Shown here in pieces: positions 6,455 through 14,592 of a stretch of DNA of 24,584 nucleotides. Where the stretch lies: positions 1 to 24,584 of the forward strand of contig CAYLPT010000145.1 in assembly GCA_964385645.1 (NCBI GenBank), written 5' to 3'. The position numbers and the translations under genes were made by a program. This DNA is from CAYLPT01 sp964385645 (lineage in GTDB: Bacteria; Armatimonadota; Hebobacteria; Hebobacterales; Hebobacteraceae). The notes under the pieces are model-generated. The model saw only the letters and a program-made list of their open reading frames with translations, made no database searches and was not told the DNA's origin. How positions within the stretch are numbered: position 1 is the stretch's first letter; each line of letters begins with the position of its first letter.

Positions 6455-7993
6455 GTGAGCGAGAGGACGGACATCCTTCGCAGTTGGCGGCAGGCCTCGC
6501 CCTCGCAGCGCGCGGGGCTGGCGGCGGTGGCGCTGATCTGCATCGGGCTGCTCGCCCTCACCGTCGCGCTCGCCCGCCGGCCCCGGTTCGCCGTGCTCTA
6601 CGCGCGCCTGAGCGAGGAGGACGCCGCCAAGGTGGTCGGCCGGCTCCGGGAGATGAAGGCCCCCTACCGCGTGGCGCCCGGGGGGACGGTCGAGGCCCCG
6701 GCCGAGCGCATCGCGGAGCTGCGCCTGGACCTTGCCGCAGACGGGCTGCCGACGGGCGGGCAGGCCGGCTTCGAGCTCTTCGACCGGACGCGGGTGGGGA
6801 TCTCGGAGTTCGGGGAGCGGCTCAACTACCAGCGCGCGCTCCAGGGCGAGCTGGCGCGCACCATAGCTCATCTCGCCCCGGTCGAGCATGCGCGGGTGCA
6901 CGTCACGCTCCCCCGGGAGCGCCTCTATGCGCGAGAGCAGGAGCGCGCCACGGCCTCGGTCGTGCTGGGCCTGCGAGGGGGCGCGGCGCTCACGCCTGCC
7001 CAGGTGAGGAGCATTGTCCACCTCGTCTCGGGGGCCGTGGAGGGGCTGGAGCCGGACTCGGTCACCATCCTCGACACCGAGGGGCGGCTCCTGTCGAGCG
7101 CGGAGGGCGGGGGTCTGGCCGCGGCCTCGACCCACCTGCAGCTCCAGCGCGACTACGAGCGCCAGGTCGAGCACGCGGTGCAGTCCATGCTCGATGGGGT
7201 GCTGGGGGCGGGCCTCTCGGTGGTGCGGGCGAGCGCGAGCCTGAACTTCGACCAGGTGGAGCGGGAGAGCGAGACCTACGAGCCGGCCGAGGCAGGGGTG
7301 GGCGTGGTCGTCTCGCGGCGGGAGACCCGGGAGAGCTACCGGGGCCGGGGCAGCCTGCGGGCGGTGGGCGTGCCGGGGGTGAGCTCGAACGTGGGCGACC
7401 TGCGGCCCGGCGCCGCCGGCGACGGGGCGGCCGATGAGTACGAGCACTCGGAGCTGACCGAGCAGTACCTCGTGTCGCGCGAGGTGCAGCGGACGCTGCG
7501 GCCGCCCGGGCAGGTGGAGCGGTTGTCGCTGTCGGTGTTCATATCCGAGGACGCGGATCTCGGACCGGTGGCCGATCTGGAGGGCGCGGTGGTGGCGGCG
7601 GCGGGGCTGGACCCCGCACGGGGCGACCGGGTGGTCGTCACGCGCCTGCCCTTCCGTCCGCCCGCGGAGGAGCAGGGTGAGGTGAGGGCCATCGCGGTGA
7701 GGGAGTTCTACTTCCGGGTGGCCCGCGACTTCGTGGCCATCGTGCTCGCGGCGCTGTTCTTCTCGTTCGTGGTGCGGCTCGCGCGCCGGCCGACTGGCCG
7801 CGCCGCCCAGCCCGCGGCCCCGCAGCCGGCGGCCCCGTCCGACCAAGGGCCGGCAACCGAGCCCTCGCTGTCGCTGAACGATTTCGACCCCGACCGCGGG
7901 GCGGCCGTCCTGCGCCAGTGGCTTGCCGAGGACGAGGAGGGTAGGGACGAGGGCGACGCGCAGCCGGAGCAGGCCCTCTCGGGCGCGCACTGA
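6455..7993 (+). CDS. fliF: Flagellar MS-ring protein FliF
   Basis: A 512-residue FliF of near-normal length, the inner-membrane ring on which rod and C ring assemble. The first membrane helix covers about residues 19-40 and the second about 424-441 (FVAIVLAALFFSFVVRL), with the ring-building region between them (FELFDRTRVGISEFGERLNY, VHVTLPRERLYAREQ, SVVLGL). The cytoplasmic tail ends with FDPDRGAAVLRQWLAEDEE, which resembles the segment that binds the N-terminal domain of FliG. The start is a GTG 15 bases after fliE with a modest AGGA site. The next gene is fliH, one base after the stop; fliG, which normally follows fliF, is not there. Confidence 0.97.
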   Translation: MSERTDILRSWRQASPSQRAGLAAVALICIGLLALTVALARRPRFAVLYARLSEEDAAKVVGRLREMKAPYRVAPGGTVEAPAERIAELRLDLAADGLPTGGQAGFELFDRTRVGISEFGERLNYQRALQGELARTIAHLAPVEHARVHVTLPRERLYAREQERATASVVLGLRGGAALTPAQVRSIVHLVSGAVEGLEPDSVTILDTEGRLLSSAEGGGLAAASTHLQLQRDYERQVEHAVQSMLDGVLGAGLSVVRASASLNFDQVERESETYEPAEAGVGVVVSRRETRESYRGRGSLRAVGVPGVSSNVGDLRPGAAGDGAADEYEHSELTEQYLVSREVQRTLRPPGQVERLSLSVFISEDADLGPVADLEGAVVAAAGLDPARGDRVVVTRLPFRPPAEEQGEVRAIAVREFYFRVARDFVAIVLAALFFSFVVRLARRPTGRAAQPAAPQPAAPSDQGPATEPSLSLNDFDPDRGAAVLRQWLAEDEEGRDEGDAQPEQALSGAH

Positions 7994-7994
7994 G

Positions 7995-8687
7995 ATGGAG
8001 CACATCAAGGTGCGGACGCGGATCATCAAGGCCCACGAGATCAGCGAACCCCTGCCCCGGTGGACGCCGCCGCCGCGTCCGCCTGGGGGCGGCGCAGCGG
8101 CGGGCGGCCCGCGCGCAGGTCTGGCGGCCACGTCCGGTGTGTCCCGGCCGGACCCAGAGGAGTTGGAGCGGCTGCGGACCGCGGCGCGGGAGGAGGGCTT
8201 GGCGGAGGGGATGCGGGTGGCCGAGCAGGCCTACCGGGCCAAGCAGGCCCGTGTCGAGGCCGTGGCGAGCGCCCTGGATCGGGAGCGGCGCGAGTTCTTC
8301 GACCGCATCGAGCCGGAGCTCGTGCGGCTGGCGCTGGCAATCGCGGAGAAGGTGATTGGGCAGGAGGTTGAGCTGCGCCCGGAGTTGGTCGTGGACCTGG
8401 TGCGGGGGGCGATGAAGCGGCTGCGGGACCGAGAGGCGCTCCGGGTGAGCGTGAACCCCCGCGACCTGGCGCGGGTGCGGGAGGCGCGAGAGGACCTGCT
8501 GGCAGCGGTGGACGGGGTGCGCAAGCTCGACATCCTGGAGGACCGGCGGGTGGATGTGGGGGGGTGTGTGATCGAGTCGCCCAATGGCACGCTCGATGCG
8601 CGCATCAGGACCCAGCTCGAGGAGATCGGTCGGGCGCTCGAGGCGGCGCTTCCTGAGCCCGCCGCCGAGGCGGCGGATGGCCCTTGA
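7995..8687 (+). CDS. fliH: Flagellar export ATPase regulator FliH
   Basis: A 230-residue cytoplasmic protein that binds FliI and links it to the C ring and export gate. The N-terminal 50 residues are basic and proline-rich. A charged helical stretch follows (about 55-110). The C-terminal domain has the FliH/SctL marks: ELVRLALAIAEKVIGQEVEL, VDLVRGAMKRLRD, and ILEDRRVDVGGCVIESPNG, TLDARIRTQLEEIGRAL. ATG at 7995 is one base after the fliF stop; the frame upstream overlaps fliF and is unsupported. Its end overlaps the fliI start by 11 bases, suggesting translational coupling of the two partners. Confidence 0.95.
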   Translation: MEHIKVRTRIIKAHEISEPLPRWTPPPRPPGGGAAAGGPRAGLAATSGVSRPDPEELERLRTAAREEGLAEGMRVAEQAYRAKQARVEAVASALDRERREFFDRIEPELVRLALAIAEKVIGQEVELRPELVVDLVRGAMKRLRDREALRVSVNPRDLARVREAREDLLAAVDGVRKLDILEDRRVDVGGCVIESPNGTLDARIRTQLEEIGRALEAALPEPAAEAADGP

Positions 8688-10023
8688 CCTGAGCCGCTAC
8701 CGGGAGGCGGTGAAGCGGACGGACGCGCTGCGGCTGAACGGGCGGGTGGCGCAGGTGGTGGGTGTGCTGGTGGAGTCGGTGGGGCCGGCGAGCCGGATCG
8801 GGGAGATGTGCCTGCTTCACACCAGCCGCCACCGGCCGCCGGTGCCGGCGGAGGTGGTCGGCTTCCGCGGCAACCGGGTGCTGCTGATGCCGCTGGCCGG
8901 AATGGGTGAGATCGCGCACGGGTGCGAGGTGGTGGCCACCGGGCGATCCCTGACCATCCGCGGCGGCGAGGAGCTGCTGGGCCGGGTGCTGGATGGGCTG
9001 GGGCGGCCGCTGGATGGACGGGGGCTCATCGTGTCGGGCAGGGACCTGCCCGTGCATCAGTCTCCCCCCCATCCGCTGCGTCGTCAGCGCATCCGCGAGC
9101 CGCTGGCCCTGGGCGTGCGGGCCGTGGACGGGCTGCTGACCTGCGGGCGCGGGCAGCGGATCGGGATCTTCTCGGGCTCCGGGGTCGGCAAGTCCTCACT
9201 GCTGGGGATGATCGCGCGGCACTCGACAGCGGACGTGAACGTGATCGGGCTGATCGGCGAGCGAGGGCGGGAGGTCCGCGAGTTCATCGAGTCCAGCCTG
9301 GGCCCGGAGGGCATGGCGCGCTCGGTGGTGGTGGTGGCGACCTCCGACCAGCCGGCCATCCAGCGCCTGAAGGCCGCCTTCGTGGCGACCACCATCGCGG
9401 AGCACTTCCGCGATCAGGGCAAGCATGTGCTGCTGACCATGGACTCGATCACCCGCATCGCGTGGGCGCAGCGGGAGATCGGCCTGGCGATCGGCGAGCC
9501 CCCGACGACGCGCGGCTATACGCCCTCGGTGTTCGCGGCCCTGCCCCAGCTCCTGGAGCGGTCGGGGGCGGCGGAGCGGGGCACGATCACCGGGCTCTAC
9601 ACCGTGCTCGTGGAAGGGGATGATCTGAACGAGCCGGTCGCCGACACCACCCGGGGGATCCTCGACGGGCACATCGTGCTCTCCCGGGCGCTGGCCGAGC
9701 AGGGCCACTACCCGGCGATTGATGTGCTGGGCTCGGTCTCCCGACTGATGCCCCACATCACCACGGCCGAACAGCAGCAGGCCGCGCTTACCATCAGGCG
9801 TCTGCTGGCCACCTACCGGTCGGCCGAGGACCTGATCTCCATCGGCGCCTACTCGGATGGCGCTAACTCCGAGATTGACCGCGCGAAGGCGATGATCCGG
9901 CCCATCCGTGCGTTCTTGATCCAGCGGGCGGACGAGCAAGCGCCCTGGGCCGACACGCTGGCCTGGCTGCGGCGGCTTGCCGGCGAGGCGGAGGCCTTCG
10001 CCGGCCGGAGCGACAGTGAGTGA
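8677..10023 (+). CDS. fliI: Flagellum-specific export ATPase FliI
   Basis: A 448-residue F1-beta-like ATPase that energises and orders flagellar protein export as a hexamer with FliH and FliJ. The Walker A motif GSGVGKSSL has its lysine at about residue 172, the Walker B VLLTMDS has its Asp at about 256, and the family signature PAIDVLGSVSRLM follows. GLIGERGREVREFIE is the FliI/SctN catalytic-glutamate region. I place the start at the ATG at 8677 (MALDLSRYREAV); upstream codons in this frame lie inside fliH and look like shadow sequence. It overlaps fliH by 11 bases and fliJ by 4, so the three export ATPase genes are tightly coupled. Confidence 0.98.
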   Translation: MALDLSRYREAVKRTDALRLNGRVAQVVGVLVESVGPASRIGEMCLLHTSRHRPPVPAEVVGFRGNRVLLMPLAGMGEIAHGCEVVATGRSLTIRGGEELLGRVLDGLGRPLDGRGLIVSGRDLPVHQSPPHPLRRQRIREPLALGVRAVDGLLTCGRGQRIGIFSGSGVGKSSLLGMIARHSTADVNVIGLIGERGREVREFIESSLGPEGMARSVVVVATSDQPAIQRLKAAFVATTIAEHFRDQGKHVLLTMDSITRIAWAQREIGLAIGEPPTTRGYTPSVFAALPQLLERSGAAERGTITGLYTVLVEGDDLNEPVADTTRGILDGHIVLSRALAEQGHYPAIDVLGSVSRLMPHITTAEQQQAALTIRRLLATYRSAEDLISIGAYSDGANSEIDRAKAMIRPIRAFLIQRADEQAPWADTLAWLRRLAGEAEAFAGRSDSE

Positions 10024-10484
10024 GGGCCTTCCGCTACCACCTCGCGGTGCTGCTCAAGCGCGCCGAGCATCGGGAGCGCGCACTCCAGCTCGACCTGGCG
10101 CGGCTGCAGGAGCGGCTCGCGGCGGCCGATGAGCGGCTGGCCGCGCTGCGCGCGGCGCAGGAACGCCTGCGGGCACGCTGGCGTGAGCTCCACGCCGCCG
10201 AGCTCGACCTGCGCGCGCTGGAGGCATTGGGCGCGGAGCTCGGCCGTACGGACGCGCTGCTGGCGCGGGCGGCCCAGGCGCGGCGGGAGCTGGGGGCGTT
10301 CGCCGAGTCCGTCCGCGCGGAGCTGATCGAGGCGGCGCGGACCTGCAAGGTGTATGAGAACCACCGCGGCCGGCTTGGCAAGGAGCACTACCGTGCCGAG
10401 CTGGCGGCCGAGACGAAGCGGCTGGACGAGCTGGCGAACGCGCGCCGCCGCGGGCCGCAGGCGCCGGAGGAGGGTGGGGGATGA
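10020..10484 (+). CDS. fliJ: Flagellar export protein FliJ
   Basis: A 154-residue, almost wholly helical coiled-coil protein in the FliJ position, starting MRAFRYHLAVLLKRAEHRER, which fits the FliJ pattern of a short beta-like start (F-x-Y-x-L) followed by two long antiparallel helices. FliJ inserts into the FliI ring like the gamma subunit of F1 and contacts the export gate protein FlhA. The start GTG overlaps the fliI stop (GTGA). The end overlaps the transglycosylase start (ATGA). Sequence conservation in the family is low, so the call rests on the first 20 residues, the coiled-coil architecture and the neighbours. Confidence 0.9.
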   Translation: MRAFRYHLAVLLKRAEHRERALQLDLARLQERLAAADERLAALRAAQERLRARWRELHAAELDLRALEALGAELGRTDALLARAAQARRELGAFAESVRAELIEAARTCKVYENHRGRLGKEHYRAELAAETKRLDELANARRRGPQAPEEGGG

Positions 10485-11005
10485 GGATCCCTCCGCAGCC
10501 GGTCGGGCTGGCGCGGGTGCAGCAGCGGATCGCGGCCATCAGGGCGCGCTTCGGCGCCACCGCGGGGGGAGCATGGCCTGCTCTGGGCCTGGGCCGGGCG
10601 CCCGCGCGCAGAGAAGAGATCGCCGGTCTGCTGGGCGCGGCCGCCCAGCGCTACGGCCTCGCCCCGGCGCTCCTGCGGGCTGTGGCCCAGGTCGAGTCCG
10701 GGCTGCGGCCGGAGGCGGTCTCGCCGGCGGGCGCGCTGGGGCTCATGCAGCTCATGCCGGCCACGGCGCGGCGCCTCGGGGTGAGCGACCCCTTCGACCC
10801 TGCGGCGAGCGCGGAGGCGGGGGCCCGGTATCTCAGCGAGTTGCTCGGCCGGTTCGGGGGAGACCTGCCCTCCGCGCTGGCGGCCTACAACGCGGGCCCG
10901 GGTGCGGTGGAGCGCTATGGGGGTGTGCCGCCGTACGCGGAGACGCGACGCTTCGTAGCCCGCGTCCTGGAGCTGCTGGCGGCCTCCCCGCCGCCCGGAG
11001 AGTGA
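10481..11005 (+). CDS. Flagellum-associated lytic transglycosylase (SLT domain)
   Basis: A 174-residue protein with a complete SLT/goose-lysozyme-like domain from about residue 45. The catalytic Glu is at about 72 in AVAQVESGLRPEAVS, followed by GALGLMQLMPATARRLG and SALAAYNAGPGAVERYG, the three conserved motifs. It would cut glycan strands of peptidoglycan, making an opening for the rod. There is no signal peptide, so export through the flagellar system is likely, as for the FlgJ muramidase or SltF. The FlgJ-like protein in this window lacks an enzymatic domain, so this gene probably supplies the missing activity. ATG overlaps the fliJ stop; a hairpin begins at its own stop codon. Confidence 0.93.
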   Translation: MRIPPQPVGLARVQQRIAAIRARFGATAGGAWPALGLGRAPARREEIAGLLGAAAQRYGLAPALLRAVAQVESGLRPEAVSPAGALGLMQLMPATARRLGVSDPFDPAASAEAGARYLSELLGRFGGDLPSALAAYNAGPGAVERYGGVPPYAETRRFVARVLELLAASPPPGE

Positions 11006-11023
11006 GCGCGGCGCGGCCGCGCT
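11005..11023 (+). other. Hairpin at the end of the transglycosylase gene
   Basis: AGCGCGG at 11005-11011 pairs perfectly with CCGCGCT at 11017-11023 around a 5-base loop. It starts at the last base of the stop codon. No U tract follows, so it is not a standard intrinsic terminator, but it could protect the upstream 3' end or weaken read-through. The right arm touches the TAAAG of the candidate sigma28-type promoter. Confidence 0.4.
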
Positions 11024-11050
11024 AAAGCAGGGCCGCGAATCGGGCGATAC
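11023..11050 (+). promoter_or_regulatory. Sigma28/sigmaD-like promoter before fliK
   Basis: TAAAG at 11023-11027 and GGCGATAC at 11043-11050 (6 of 8 against GCCGATAA) are separated by 16 bases after TAAA; the usual spacing is about 15. It lies in the 51-base gap after the transglycosylase gene, one of the two largest gaps inside the flagellar block. An identical arrangement occurs before flgF. Transcription would begin near 11057, which bears on where fliK starts. The match is by eye against the known consensus. Confidence 0.45.
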
Positions 11051-11128
11051 TGAGTTATGGCGCGCCCGCCCTCGCCCTCGGCCTCGGCGGGCCGCCGACC
11101 CAAGCCCGAGGAGGGCACGCGCGGCGGG

Positions 11129-12898
11129 ATGATCCACACGCTACCGGCACTACCCACCGGTCTCGCCGACACAGCCGGCCCTTGTGCAGGGCGGGGTCTC
11201 CGGAACCCGCCGGACATCGGGGCTGGAGACAGGTCGCCGACGCCTCTGGGCCATGGCGATCAAGCGCTCCTTCCATACGAGCTGGGCAGCCGCGTGCCGA
11301 GCGCGCACCCCGGGTTGGACTTCGCGTGCGCGCTGCTTGCGGCCGTGGACGCGGCGGCGCGAGACACGCTGCCGCCCCGCGGGGCGCCCAGCGGCGGCCG
11401 CTCTGCAGGGCGGGGTCCCCGAACCCCGCCGGACACCGGGGCCGGAGGCGAGCTCCTTCCCTTCGCCATGCCGCAAGAGGTGGCGCCTCCGCCTGTTGGC
11501 GGTGATGCCTCCGAGCCGGAGACCGAAGACGCGCCTGAAGCCCGCCCGCAGTGGGAGGCCCCGCACCCAAGCGCCCCAGGGCCTCCGCTCGGGCGGGCTC
11601 CCTCCCCGGAGTCGGCCGTGGCGGTCATGGCGCCGCCGGAGTTCGGAACCCATCCCGCGGGCGACAGCGAGGCGCGGGCGGCGCGCGCGAACATGGGCCG
11701 CGACGGTGCGCCGGCGCATCGCCTGCCTCGCGGGACGCGCTTGGTCGCTTCGCCAACCCTCCCGAGCCCGAGCCTGCCCCCGTCCGCCTCCGCACGAGCG
11801 GGCAGGACGGCCGACCCGCCCTCCGGGAGCGGCCGCCCCGGTCTCGCCACCCGGGGGCTCGGGCCACTTCTGCCTCCGCCCGCCCGGGCCGAGGGCTTGC
11901 TTCCCCCCGTGCTCACTACACCCTCGGCCCGGGCACCTTCCTCACCTGGCAATGTGAACGCCACGGAGCGCGGTCCAGCGGGCCAGGACACACCGGCGCC
12001 GCCCTCCCTCTCAGGGCTGTCGGCAGGGGCGCGCCGCGAGTCCGCTGTGCAGCGAACCGCGGCCACGCCTGCGGTGCGTCCCCAGCCGGCCGAGACCGCG
12101 GCTCCACCGCCGTCGGAGGCGCGCACCGGCGCGCGTGACCAAGGCGACGCTCTCGTGCCGCCGGCGGCGCCCGAGGTTGTTCGCGCAGGTGCGCGGCCGC
12201 GCCCCGCGGCGGCCGAGGGTGGTCGGGCCCCGGTGGCTGCGCCGGCCACAGAGGAGGCCCCGGAGGCGGCGCGTGTGGTGCGCCCGCCGCTTGCGGACGC
12301 GATTCCGCAGCCGAGGCCCTTGCGCCCGGTGGGGCCGCCGCCCAGCCCAGACGATCAGAACCCGCCCGCGAGAGAGGTGGAGCGGGATGCTGAAGGGCCG
12401 CTGGCCGCGGCGGCGCCCCGGCTGGAGCGCCACGCGACTTGGGCGGTGGACTGGACGCAGGGCCGGCCCGGGCAGGTCGCGCGCCACGCTCTTCAGAGCG
12501 CGGCCCTGCTCGCTCAGCTCCGCGCCGGCGTGGTGGCGGCGCGGGAGCACTCCCGGGTCCTGGTGGAGCTGCAGCCGCGCGGGCTGGGGTCGCTCGAGAT
12601 CGCGGTAGAGAGCCGGGACGGGGAGTTGCGAGCCCACTTCCACAGCACCAGCGCGCAGGTGCACGCGTGGCTGGAGACCAACGCCGCGGCGCTGCGCGAG
12701 CACCTCAGGGGGGCCGGCGTGTCACTCCAGGATCTGACGCTGTCCACATCGGCGGAGGACGGCGGGCGCGGTCCGCGGCGGGAGGCCGACGCGCCGCAGG
12801 TCGCGCCGGCCCACGGAAGGCCCCCCGCCGGCCGGCCTCGTGCCGGCCTGGGCCGCTGGCGGCCGGACGCGCAGCAGCTCGTTGACTATCTCGCGTGA
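11129..12898 (+). CDS. fliK: Flagellar hook-length control protein FliK
   Basis: A large FliK of 589 residues from the ATG at 11129 (MIHTLPALPTGL), or 613 from the ATG at 11057. I prefer 11129 because a GAGGAGGG precedes it (13 bases away, somewhat long) and because the candidate promoter would start transcription at about 11057, leaving no leader for the earlier ATG. FliK is the secreted ruler that stops hook growth and switches export specificity through FlhB. The first 450 or so residues are a Pro/Ala/Arg-rich disordered ruler with two in-frame copies of a palindromic repeat. The C-terminal Flg_hook domain is clear: VLVELQPRGLGSLEIAVESR, then LRAHFHSTSAQVHAWLETN and LREHLRGAGVSLQDLTLS. FlgD and FlgE, its functional partners, follow directly. 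Confidence 0.9.
   Translation: MIHTLPALPTGLADTAGPCAGRGLRNPPDIGAGDRSPTPLGHGDQALLPYELGSRVPSAHPGLDFACALLAAVDAAARDTLPPRGAPSGGRSAGRGPRTPPDTGAGGELLPFAMPQEVAPPPVGGDASEPETEDAPEARPQWEAPHPSAPGPPLGRAPSPESAVAVMAPPEFGTHPAGDSEARAARANMGRDGAPAHRLPRGTRLVASPTLPSPSLPPSASARAGRTADPPSGSGRPGLATRGLGPLLPPPARAEGLLPPVLTTPSARAPSSPGNVNATERGPAGQDTPAPPSLSGLSAGARRESAVQRTAATPAVRPQPAETAAPPPSEARTGARDQGDALVPPAAPEVVRAGARPRPAAAEGGRAPVAAPATEEAPEAARVVRPPLADAIPQPRPLRPVGPPPSPDDQNPPAREVERDAEGPLAAAAPRLERHATWAVDWTQGRPGQVARHALQSAALLAQLRAGVVAAREHSRVLVELQPRGLGSLEIAVESRDGELRAHFHSTSAQVHAWLETNAAALREHLRGAGVSLQDLTLSTSAEDGGRGPRREADAPQVAPAHGRPPAGRPRAGLGRWRPDAQQLVDYLA
11185..11228. repeat. 44-base palindromic repeat, copy 1 (inside fliK)
   Basis: Copy 1 of a repeat that recurs at 11404-11447 with 39 of 44 identical bases, no gaps, and a 219-base offset (73 codons), so both copies are read in the same frame (AGRGLRNPPDIGAG here). 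Its centre is an imperfect stem, GGCGGGGT at 11190-11197 with AACCCGCC at 11204-11211 (7 of 8 pairs). Confidence 0.75.
11404..11447. repeat. 44-base palindromic repeat, copy 2 (inside fliK)
   Basis: Copy 2, encoding AGRGPRTPPDTGAG. Its stem is perfect: GGCGGGGT at 11409-11416 with ACCCCGCC at 11423-11430 around a 6-base loop. The five differences from copy 1 include changes that restore pairing. The structure resembles dispersed extragenic palindrome-type elements, but here it sits in coding sequence. Confidence 0.75.
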
Positions 12899-12908
12899 GG
12901 TGACCCCC

Positions 12909-13304
12909 ATGGTGACATCGGTGGCGAGCAGCCCGGCGGCCTGGCAGCCCAGGCAGTGGGAGCAGTCGCTTCAGGAGGCGCTGGGCGCGGACGCGTTCTT
13001 GCGCCTGCTGATCACACAGATTCAGATGCAGGACCCCCTCGAGCCGCTAAGCGCGCGTGACTTCATCGCGCAGCTCGCGCAGTTCAGCAGCGTCGAGCAG
13101 CTTCAGGCCGCTAACCTGCGGCTGGCGATCTTGCAGCGCGCGGAGGCGGCCTCCCAGGCGCTGGGGCTCATCGGGCGGAGCATCGAGACAACTGACGGCA
13201 CGGTCTCGGGCGTGGTCGAGGGGGTGGTGTTCCGCGACGGGCAGCCGAAGCTGCTGGTGGCGGGACAGGAGGTGGACCCGGGCGACGTCTCCCGGGTGTG
13301 GTGA
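12909..13304 (+). CDS. flgD: Flagellar hook cap (hook assembly) protein FlgD
   Basis: A 131-residue short-form FlgD. FlgD caps the growing hook and directs FlgE polymerisation. The N-terminal domain is clear: LGADAFLRLLITQIQMQDPL followed by EPLSARDFIAQLAQFSSVEQ, L and so on, the hallmark of the family. The C-terminal Ig/tudor-like domains of enterobacterial FlgD are replaced by a short beta segment (GRSIETTDGTVSGVVEGV and onward), as in Bacillus-type FlgD. The ATG at 12909 follows GAGGTG; earlier codons in the frame overlap fliK. It begins 10 bases after fliK and precedes the hook gene. Confidence 0.96.
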   Translation: MVTSVASSPAAWQPRQWEQSLQEALGADAFLRLLITQIQMQDPLEPLSARDFIAQLAQFSSVEQLQAANLRLAILQRAEAASQALGLIGRSIETTDGTVSGVVEGVVFRDGQPKLLVAGQEVDPGDVSRVW

Positions 13305-13329
13305 ACGAGCTACAGAGGATAACGGCACG

Positions 13330-14550
13330 ATGATAGCGATCTTCACTGGTGTGGCAGGGCTTCAGACGTACCAGCGCGCGGTGGACGTGATCGCGAACAA
13401 CATCGCGAACGTCAATACGGTGGGGTTCAAGGCCGCCCGCGCCTCCTTTGCGGAGGCGCTGGCGCAGACGCTGCGCGCGGGCAGCGAGACCGGCATCAAC
13501 CCCATGCAGATCGGCCTGGGGGTGGGGCTGGCGAGCATTGACAACCTCATGGGACAGGGCAACCTGAAGTCCACGGGCCGGCCCACCGATGTGGCGGTCC
13601 TGGGAGACGGGTTCTTCGTGCTCAGCGACGGAGCGCGGATCGCCTTCACGCGCAGCGGCCTGTTCCAGCTCGATGGCAGGAACCGCCTGGTGCATGCGAG
13701 CAACGGCATGCGGGTGGTCGGGTGGCTCGCAGACGCCAGCGGGGAGATAGACACCACGCGGAACGTGGACGCGGCAACCGAGATCGTGATCCCCATAGGC
13801 ACTCGGCTGGCCGCCCGGCAGACGGCGAAGATCATCTATCAGGGCAATCTGGACGCCAGCCAGGACCCGGCCGATCCGGTCGAGACCTCGTTCACAATCT
13901 ACGACTCGCTGGGCGCGCCGCACCAGCTCACGATCACCCTCACCAAGTCGGCCGTGAACGCGAACGAGTGGACCTGGAGCGTGTCGAGCCCCGATGGGAC
14001 CTGCGCGGATACGGGGACGCTCACGTTCACCGAACAGGGCGAGTGCCAGAGCGACGCGATCCGCTTTACGCTGACGCTTAGCGATCCGGGCGGCGCGACG
14101 GCGAACATCCCTCTCCAGGCCGACCTGAGCGCGGTGACGCAGCTCGTGGGCGCGACCAGCGCGCAGGCGGTGAGCCAGGACGGGCTGCCCGTCGGTGCGC
14201 TCCAGAGCTTCAGCATTGACGAGCTGGGCGTTGTGACCGGGATCTACAGCAACGGGATGGCGGAGCGCCTGGCGCAGATCGCGCTCGCCGGGTTCACCAA
14301 CCCCGCCGGCCTGTCCAAGCTGGGCGGCGGGCTCTACGAGCCTTCGCCGAACTCCGGGCAGCCGATCGTGAAGCCGCCCAACGTCGGCTCCAACGGCGCC
14401 CTCGCCTCCGGGTTCCTCGAGATGTCGAACGTGGACCTGGCCCAGGAGTTCGCCAACCTGATCGTGACCCAGCGCGCCTTCCAGGCCAACTCGCGGGTGG
14501 TGACCACCGCCGACGAGATGCTGCAGGACGTGCTCACCCTGAAGCGCTAA
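13330..14550 (+). CDS. flgE: Flagellar hook protein FlgE
   Basis: A 406-residue hook subunit. The N-terminal motif is VIANNIANVNTVGFKAARAS. The centre has DGFFVLSDGARIAFTRSG and a hook-specific insertion: YQGNLDAS, TSFTIYDSLGAPHQLTITL, and GTLTFTEQG, matching FlgE domains D1 and D2. The end has SNVDLAQEFANLIVTQRAFQ and RVVTTADEMLQDVLTLKR. The length and the TSFTIYDSLG motif separate FlgE from FlgG and FlgF. The ATG at 13330 follows AGAGGATAACGGCACG; the longer open frame upstream lies in flgD and is a shadow. FlgE is exported by the type III system, so it has no signal peptide. Confidence 0.97.
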   Translation: MIAIFTGVAGLQTYQRAVDVIANNIANVNTVGFKAARASFAEALAQTLRAGSETGINPMQIGLGVGLASIDNLMGQGNLKSTGRPTDVAVLGDGFFVLSDGARIAFTRSGLFQLDGRNRLVHASNGMRVVGWLADASGEIDTTRNVDAATEIVIPIGTRLAARQTAKIIYQGNLDASQDPADPVETSFTIYDSLGAPHQLTITLTKSAVNANEWTWSVSSPDGTCADTGTLTFTEQGECQSDAIRFTLTLSDPGGATANIPLQADLSAVTQLVGATSAQAVSQDGLPVGALQSFSIDELGVVTGIYSNGMAERLAQIALAGFTNPAGLSKLGGGLYEPSPNSGQPIVKPPNVGSNGALASGFLEMSNVDLAQEFANLIVTQRAFQANSRVVTTADEMLQDVLTLKR

Positions 14551-14592
14551 GCGTGCAGCCGCCCGCGGCGCGCCGGTCCACAGGAGACGAGC

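Noticed and set aside
5771..8131. A 786-codon - strand frame opposite flgC to fliH
   Set aside because: Antisense shadow of certain flagellar genes with no recognisable family; the same holds for the long - strand frames at 13168-15261 and 19394-21913.
8583..8600. TGGCACGCTCGATGC, resembling a sigma54 -24/-12 element
   Set aside because: It lies inside fliH coding sequence, not before a gene start, and the -12 part is imperfect.
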